A DNA stretch of 64,000 bases from JAXLQL01 sp046331625. GTDB taxonomy: Bacteria > Acidobacteriota > Terriglobia > Bryobacterales > Bryobacteraceae. This document shows, piece after piece, positions 59,504 through 64,000 of this stretch; the first letter of the stretch is position 1, and every line of letters begins with the position of its first letter. Position numbers and translations under genes: made by a program. The DNA lies in the NCBI GenBank assembly GCA_046331625.1, contig JAXLQL010000006.1, positions 186,001 through 250,000 on the forward strand, written 5' to 3'. The notes beneath the pieces are model-generated. The model worked only from the letters and a program-made list of their open reading frames with translations, searched no databases and had not been told where the DNA came from.

Positions 59504-61041
59504 CACATCACCGGCCCGATCCGCCACGGCACGAATTCCTTGTGGCCGAGGCGCTCGGCGCAGGTGTGTTCGCCCGAGGCAACTCGTAGGATCAGGTCGA
59601 AAATCTCCTTGCCCACTTCTTGGATGTTCGCCTCGCCGTCCGCGATGCGTCCCGCATTGATGTCCATGTTGTCTTTCATGCGGTTGTACATCGTGGTGTT
59701 GGTTGCGATCTTGATCACCGGAATCGTCGGGAACCCGATCGCCGATCCGCGCCCGGTGGTGAACACGATGATGTTCGACCCGCCCGCGGCCAGTCCGGTC
59801 AACGACACGGGATCATACCCCGGCGTATTCATGAACACGAAACCCGGCGTCTCGACGCGCTCGGCGTAATCCACTACGTCAGTCAGCGTCGAAGTTCCAG
59901 CCTTCGCCACCGCCCCAAGCGACTTCTCGAGGATGTTGGTGAGTCCGCCTTCTTTGTTCCCCGGCGACGGATTGTCGTCGAAGCTGCCGCCAAACCGGCT
60001 GAGGTACTGCTTGTAGCCCTTCACCATGGCGAGCAGCTTTTCGGCCACCGCGCGATTGCGTGCGCGCTTCACCAGCAGGTGCTCGGCGCCGAAGATCTCG
60101 GTGGTCTCGGCCAGCACCGGCGAGCCGCCGATCTCGGCGAGCAGATCCGACGCATAGCCGAGCGCCGGATTCGCCGTGATGCCCGAGAACGAATCCGATC
60201 CGCCGCAGTTGAGCCCGAGAATAATCTTCGAAGCCGGCGCCTCCGATCGCTTCTCTTCTGCGGCCCGCGCGATCATACCATCGATCACCTTGCGTGCAGC
60301 ATCAACAGTAGCCTTCGTCCCTCCAGTCTGCTGCAGCGTCATCCCATGCAGGCGATCCGTACGCGGAGCCCCCTTGCCCAGGTAGTGCTCGATCTGGTTC
60401 ACTTCGCAGCCGAGCCCCAAAATGATCGCCGCCGAAACGTTGGGATGATGCAACACGCCGGCAAGCGTGCGCTGCAACTGCACCGTGTCCGGACCGATCG
60501 AGTGGCCGCATCCCTCGCCATGAGGAAACGCCACCACGCCGTCGACATTGGCTGGCAGCGATGCGCCGTCATAGCTGTGCGCGATCAACTCCGCCGTGTG
60601 CGCGGCGCAGTTGGAAGCCGCGACGACCGCGATGTAGTTGCGCGTCCCCACCCGGCCGTCTTCACGCGCGTAGCCGAGGAACTTGGGCGCATTCGCCGGC
60701 GTCACCGGTAGGGCCTTGTCCGCCGTGGGGAACTCATAGTCGAAGGTCAACTCTTCGAAGGCTACGTTGTGTACGTGCACGTGTTCGCCCGGAGCGATGT
60801 CTTTGCGGGCGCGGCCCATCACTTGGCCGTAGCGGACAATATTTCCGCCAGCCGGGATTGGCTGCAGCGCCACTTTGTGGCCCATCGGCACCGCGCTCGC
60901 CGTGGTAACGTCGAATCCGTTCACCTTGACATGCTGGCCTGGAGGCAAAGGAACCCGAGCAACTCCGATATTGTCATGGGCGCTCAAATGAATCACCGCG
61001 GGTCCAGCGGTGGGTGGAAGGGAAATCCCAACTATGCTCAT
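59503..61041 (-). CDS. UxaA/GarD-family altronate or galactarate dehydratase
   Basis: A 512-aa dehydratase with the fused layout: N-terminal SAF domain (about 12-95: PLPPGQHVKVNGFDV, KDIAPGEHVHVHN) and the C-terminal UxaA domain. GRVGTRNYIAVV, PHGEGCGHSIGPD, GLGCEVNQIE, LNCGGSDSFSGITANPALG and TTGRGSAIGFPTIPVIKIA are family signatures with the iron-ligand cysteines. The enzyme dehydrates sugar acids to 2-keto-3-deoxy acids, which the HpaI-type aldolase at 34011 could cleave. The exact sugar acid is not determinable. Confidence 0.92.
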   Translation of the reverse strand: MSIVGISLPPTAGPAVIHLSAHDNIGVARVPLPPGQHVKVNGFDVTTASAVPMGHKVALQPIPAGGNIVRYGQVMGRARKDIAPGEHVHVHNVAFEELTFDYEFPTADKALPVTPANAPKFLGYAREDGRVGTRNYIAVVAASNCAAHTAELIAHSYDGASLPANVDGVVAFPHGEGCGHSIGPDTVQLQRTLAGVLHHPNVSAAIILGLGCEVNQIEHYLGKGAPRTDRLHGMTLQQTGGTKATVDAARKVIDGMIARAAEEKRSEAPASKIILGLNCGGSDSFSGITANPALGYASDLLAEIGGSPVLAETTEIFGAEHLLVKRARNRAVAEKLLAMVKGYKQYLSRFGGSFDDNPSPGNKEGGLTNILEKSLGAVAKAGTSTLTDVVDYAERVETPGFVFMNTPGYDPVSLTGLAAGGSNIIVFTTGRGSAIGFPTIPVIKIATNTTMYNRMKDNMDINAGRIADGEANIQEVGKEIFDLILRVASGEHTCAERLGHKEFVPWRIGPVM

Positions 61042-61061
61042 GCGTACCCTTTCATTGTCGC

Positions 61062-61610
61062 TTATCGCAACAGGACCGTCTCTGTGATGCCTTCGCCAGT
61101 GTGTACTCGAAGCATGGAACCTACCGGATGCACCCAGACACCGGTGTTGTCGGCAGGGATGAGAATCTGGTCCACACTCGAAACGTCGTAGAACTTACCC
61201 GGCGCCAAGCCCTTCAACAACTTCCCGATGTGGATGTGCCCGTGGCACTGCGTCCGGTGGACCTGCGCGTTGTAGGCCAGCCCCCACTCATCGCCCCATA
61301 GTTCCTTCGCCTTGGTGATCGCTGCCGTCCATAACGCCGCCTGCTTCGCCTTCGGCAGCTTGTACAGCGGGTGGCCCGCGTCTCCATGATCTTTCGGCAA
61401 TGCCAACCAGCGATTCGGCTTGCGCGGATTGTTGTCTTTCAGGAAGAAGACTTCGCCCGTCTGCTTGTCAGCCTCTCGGCAGAGGCTGCACTCGCGCGCC
61501 TCCATGGTCACCGGTTTTGACGCGTCACAGGCGCAATTGGTCACATCGGCGGCGATGGGTAGGGCGCAAGCTACCAGCAGCAACCACCCTGAGCGAGACG
61601 GCGCGATCAT
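61062..61610 (-). CDS. Exported HIT-like (CDP-diacylglycerol pyrophosphatase-like) protein
   Basis: A 182-aa protein with a short leader whose LVAC at 12-15 could be a lipobox. Two CxxC-like clusters follow (CAC at 26-28, CSLC at 41-44). The HIT-type triad is HGHIHIG (H123, H125, H127), preceded by RTQC. Layout and the HRTQCHGHIHIG pattern recall Cdh-type pyrophosphatases, but the substrate is unknown. The ATG at 61610 has minus-strand TATAAT 7 nt upstream; another ATG 12 nt earlier overlaps that box and is less likely. It is divergent from the ArnT-like gene. Confidence 0.75.
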   Translation of the reverse strand: MIAPSRSGWLLLVACALPIAADVTNCACDASKPVTMEARECSLCREADKQTGEVFFLKDNNPRKPNRWLALPKDHGDAGHPLYKLPKAKQAALWTAAITKAKELWGDEWGLAYNAQVHRTQCHGHIHIGKLLKGLAPGKFYDVSSVDQILIPADNTGVWVHPVGSMLRVHTGEGITETVLLR

Positions 61611-61617
61611 GCTGGTC

Positions 61618-61625
61618 ATTATACT
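61618..61625. promoter_or_regulatory. Overlapping divergent -10 boxes
   Basis: ATTATACT reads TATAAT on the minus strand (61618-61623, 7 nt before the ATG at 61610) and TATACT on the plus strand (61620-61625, 8 nt before the GTG at 61634). One palindrome thus serves two leaderless genes, and only one could initiate at a time. Confidence 0.55.
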
Positions 61626-61633
61626 GACAGGGA

Positions 61634-63082
61634 GTGATTGGGCGGACCAAGTTTTGGATCGTGGCGGCACTCACGGCTGGCTACCTCTCCTTGGGCGAGC
61701 TCGCTCAGAACGGGTTCCTTAAGGAAGACGAGCCCCGCTACGCGTCGATCGGACGTCAGATGGCCCGCTCCGGCGATTGGATCTCGCCCGTGCTCTGGGG
61801 CGAGCCGTGGTTCGAAAAGCCTCCGCTCATCTACTGGACCACGGCCGCCGCCACGCGCGTTGGCCTTCACGACGAGTGGGCGGCTCGCCTCCCCGTAGCG
61901 CTCGTTTCGCTCGCGTTCCTCGTTTTCTACTACCTTCGGCTGCGTGTCTTCTTCGGAGCCGACACCGCTTGGGCCGCCGCAGTGATGCTTGCATCTTCCA
62001 TCGGTTGGGTCGCCTACAGCCACCTCGCCGTTCCGGACTTGCTCCTGAGCGCGACACTCGGCGCAGCGCTGCTCTCGATGATGTCGGGATGGTTCGTGGC
62101 AGCAGGCATTCTGCTGGGTCTCGCGATCCTGGCGAAAGCGCTCGTCCCCGTGGCGCTGGCCGCGCCCGTGGTGGTGGCGCTCCTGATCGCGGACCGCTCC
62201 CGTTGGAAGGGCGTGCTCACCATGGCGGCGATCGCCCTCGCCATCGCGCTGCCCTGGAACATCGCCATGTACCAGCGGTTCGGCCGCGCCTTCGTCGACG
62301 AGTTGTACATTCGCCATCACTGGCAGCGATTTCGCACGGGCGAGGATCTCCACGGGCGGCCCATCTGGTTCTACGTGCCCGTTCTCGCCGCCGGGCTGTT
62401 TCCATGGATCCCGATGTTCGCCCTGCTGTTCCGCCCTGTGCAGTGGCGCGATCCGGCCCGCCGGATGCTGTTCGTCTGGCTCACCGGCGGATTCGCGGTG
62501 CTATCGGTGCCGGCGGGCAAGCTGCCCGGCTACATCCTGCCGCTTTTTCCCGCAGCGTTCGCGCTGATCGGGCGCGAGTTCGCCGGGCTCGCGAGCAAGA
62601 CGCGACTGGCCTTCCTCGCCCTATGCGCGTGGCTTGCCGCGGGTCTTGCTCCGGCAATTGAAGATCCGCTGGTGCAGGCGTTGCAGACCGGACTCAGCCG
62701 CGCCTCATCGGCTCCGAATTGGAAATGGATGGGGATCGGCGCGGTAGGCGTCGTAGGCGTGGCCGCGACAGCTCTACTCGCGCGGCAGAAGCTCGATCGT
62801 CCGGGATGGGTTGCGCTGATCGCCGGGACCGTGTTCGCTTCGTTTTGGTGGTCCAAGCGGCTCGACGTGGAGGTCTCGTCCCGTTTCTTGTGGCGCACCG
62901 AATGGGAGACACACCGCGAACAGATCTGCATCGGCGACATTCACCGTGCCTGGCGCTACGGCTTGAACTACTACTCGGAAACTCCGCTCCCTGATTGCGA
63001 CAAGGAGATGCGCGTGTGGCGGCTGGAAACGGATCCGGCTATGGGCCGTCCGCGGCAGCAAGTGGCGGAAGAGTCGCGGTAG
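61634..63082 (+). CDS. ArnT-like family 39 glycosyltransferase
   Basis: A 482-aa polytopic protein with about 11 membrane helices. The first periplasmic loop has DEPRYASIGRQMARSGDWIS, the catalytic-acid motif of ArnT-like GT39 enzymes, followed by GEPWFEKPPLIYW. These enzymes move a sugar from undecaprenyl phosphate onto lipid A or another acceptor. The C-terminal 130 residues form a soluble tail. It starts with GTG beside the divergent -10 box. It is shorter than E. coli ArnT (about 550 aa), so the acceptor is likely different. Confidence 0.88.
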   Translation: MIGRTKFWIVAALTAGYLSLGELAQNGFLKEDEPRYASIGRQMARSGDWISPVLWGEPWFEKPPLIYWTTAAATRVGLHDEWAARLPVALVSLAFLVFYYLRLRVFFGADTAWAAAVMLASSIGWVAYSHLAVPDLLLSATLGAALLSMMSGWFVAAGILLGLAILAKALVPVALAAPVVVALLIADRSRWKGVLTMAAIALAIALPWNIAMYQRFGRAFVDELYIRHHWQRFRTGEDLHGRPIWFYVPVLAAGLFPWIPMFALLFRPVQWRDPARRMLFVWLTGGFAVLSVPAGKLPGYILPLFPAAFALIGREFAGLASKTRLAFLALCAWLAAGLAPAIEDPLVQALQTGLSRASSAPNWKWMGIGAVGVVGVAATALLARQKLDRPGWVALIAGTVFASFWWSKRLDVEVSSRFLWRTEWETHREQICIGDIHRAWRYGLNYYSETPLPDCDKEMRVWRLETDPAMGRPRQQVAEESR

Positions 63083-63089
63083 CGATCGC

Positions 63090-63983
63090 CTACCAGCGGC
63101 GCGGCTGCCCCGGCGGAGCGGCAGGCGGAACCGTCCGCGCAGGGGGAGCGGCCGCGCCAGCAGGCGGCGCTGCGGGACGTTGCGGCGGAGACGGCGGAGT
63201 CTGGCGTTGTGGCGGCGGAGGCGGGCCAGCCGGCCGCGGACCCGGCGCTGCCTGCCGCTGTGGCGCGGGAGGCCCAGCAGGAGCCGCCCTAGGCGGAAGA
63301 GGTGGCGCCTGCCGTGCTGTGGCCGGTTGTGGTTCCGGCGCTGCCGCGGGCGGAGCCGCTTGCTCAGGAGGCGCGGGGCGTCTCACGTTAACGGGCCGAG
63401 TGGCCGCAGGGGGAGGCGGAGGTGGAAGAGCGGCCGGCTTCACGGATGCCCCCAACGCTTTCCGCAATGGCGTCAAGTCCGGATCCTTCTGCTTGGCCAC
63501 CGGCGGCAGAATCGACCGTTTCACCGGCGCGTTGCTGCCGTCGAGTCCCCGGTATACCCACTTGTTGTCGTCCAGTTTTACCTCTTGCGGACTCGCATCT
63601 TCGGGCACCACCGATAGCAACATCTTGCTGCGCGGCGCATAGAAGAGCCGAACCGCCGGCCGGTAGTCATCATACTTGCTCACCAACAAGTTGTACCCGG
63701 CCGAGGTCACATCGAACTCCATGTCCTTCACGCAGTACTTGAAGATCGAAATCTTGTCACCGCGCGCCTTGCCTAGGCCTGTCGCGTCCACTTCTTCCCA
63801 ACTCGGATTGACCCGCCCCTGGACCGACTGTACATCTCCCTGTAGCGTGTCGAGAAACAGCATGAAGGTGCGCCGCCCAAACCGCAGGAACGAAGCCAGG
63901 AAGCTCCCCACGGTGGTGAGCGTAATGCCGAGGATCGTGATGCCGATCAGCTTCCAGAACCACACCTTTTTCATCAACCACAT
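63090..63983 (-). CDS. Membrane-anchored Pro-rich protein, unknown (start near window edge)
   Basis: A 297-aa protein: one membrane helix (about 8-31: FWKLIGITILGITLTTVGSF), a globular part (about 40-150: KISIFKYCVKDMEFDVTSAG, RPAVRLFYAPRSKMLLSVVP), and a 130-residue Pro/Ala/Gln-rich tail. No family is recognised. The frame remains open from the ATG at 63983 to the window edge, so the true start may lie outside; an in-frame ATG at 63974 is another choice. It converges with the ArnT-like gene 7 bp away. Confidence 0.65.
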   Translation of the reverse strand: MWLMKKVWFWKLIGITILGITLTTVGSFLASFLRFGRRTFMLFLDTLQGDVQSVQGRVNPSWEEVDATGLGKARGDKISIFKYCVKDMEFDVTSAGYNLLVSKYDDYRPAVRLFYAPRSKMLLSVVPEDASPQEVKLDDNKWVYRGLDGSNAPVKRSILPPVAKQKDPDLTPLRKALGASVKPAALPPPPPPAATRPVNVRRPAPPEQAAPPAAAPEPQPATARQAPPLPPRAAPAGPPAPQRQAAPGPRPAGPPPPPQRQTPPSPPQRPAAPPAGAAAPPARTVPPAAPPGQPRRW

Positions 63984-64000
63984 CTCGAGCGAGGTGGGCA

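Overview
The window is 64 kb of GC-rich chromosome. It looks like an acidobacterium of the Solibacter/Bryobacter type (Bryobacterales). The grounds are a TIGR03437 (Solibacter C-terminal) protein, an Oar-like TonB receptor with a carboxypeptidase-type N-terminal domain, a PSD1/DUF1501 gene pair, a zinc-ribbon Ser/Thr kinase and a PEP-CTERM protein. This assignment is inferred from gene content. No rRNA or tRNA gene was seen.

Layout. 1-5 kb: secreted proteins and a membrane-anchored degenerate GGDEF protein. 4.9-10.4 kb, minus strand: pyrR-pyrB-pyrC followed by a frameshifted UPF0182 gene. 10.4-14.2 kb: cytochrome PSD1/DUF1501 pair. 14.2-16.4 kb: a small accessory patch with two unknown genes, a ParE-like remnant, an intact HigBA-like toxin-antitoxin pair and a maf remnant. 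16.3-24.5 kb: ygfZ, an MBL hydrolase, a receptor-type kinase, a TonB receptor and a ZapB-like/ZapA pair. 24.5-28.8 kb: a translationally coupled molybdoenzyme-sulfatase-methyltransferase-sirtuin operon. 28.8-32.7 kb: a VgrG-DUF4123-PAAR-M23 peptidase cassette. 32.7-39.2 kb: catabolic and secreted enzymes plus a PEP-CTERM protein. 39.2-53.1 kb, minus strand: a tightly packed ten-gene exopolysaccharide operon. 53.2-55.6 kb: a divergent CBM2-type glycan-binding secreted protein followed by a 223-bp tandem duplication. 56-64 kb: peptidase, DsbA-like, UxaA-like and HIT-like genes, an ArnT-like glycosyltransferase and an unknown Pro-rich protein.

The main candidate for a new system is the 39.2-53.1 kb operon. 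It starts with a protein laid out like BcsE (RecA-like NTPase, degenerate receiver, degenerate GGDEF). A TPR/beta-barrel exporter, a PgaC-like synthase, a one-TM protein, a NodB-like protein that seems to lack metal ligands and a GH18-like hydrolase follow. A second degenerate GGDEF protein at 2.8 kb keeps the RxxD c-di-GMP I-site. A 27-nt element lies between the operon and the CBM2 gene and recurs just upstream of the PEP-CTERM gene.

Two other themes recur. Many start codons sit 5-10 nt after a TANNNT -10 hexamer, which suggests leaderless transcription. A family of palindromic repeats is scattered through the window, and one copy lies in frame inside a signal-peptide coding region. Function calls rest on motif reading only; no database search was possible.
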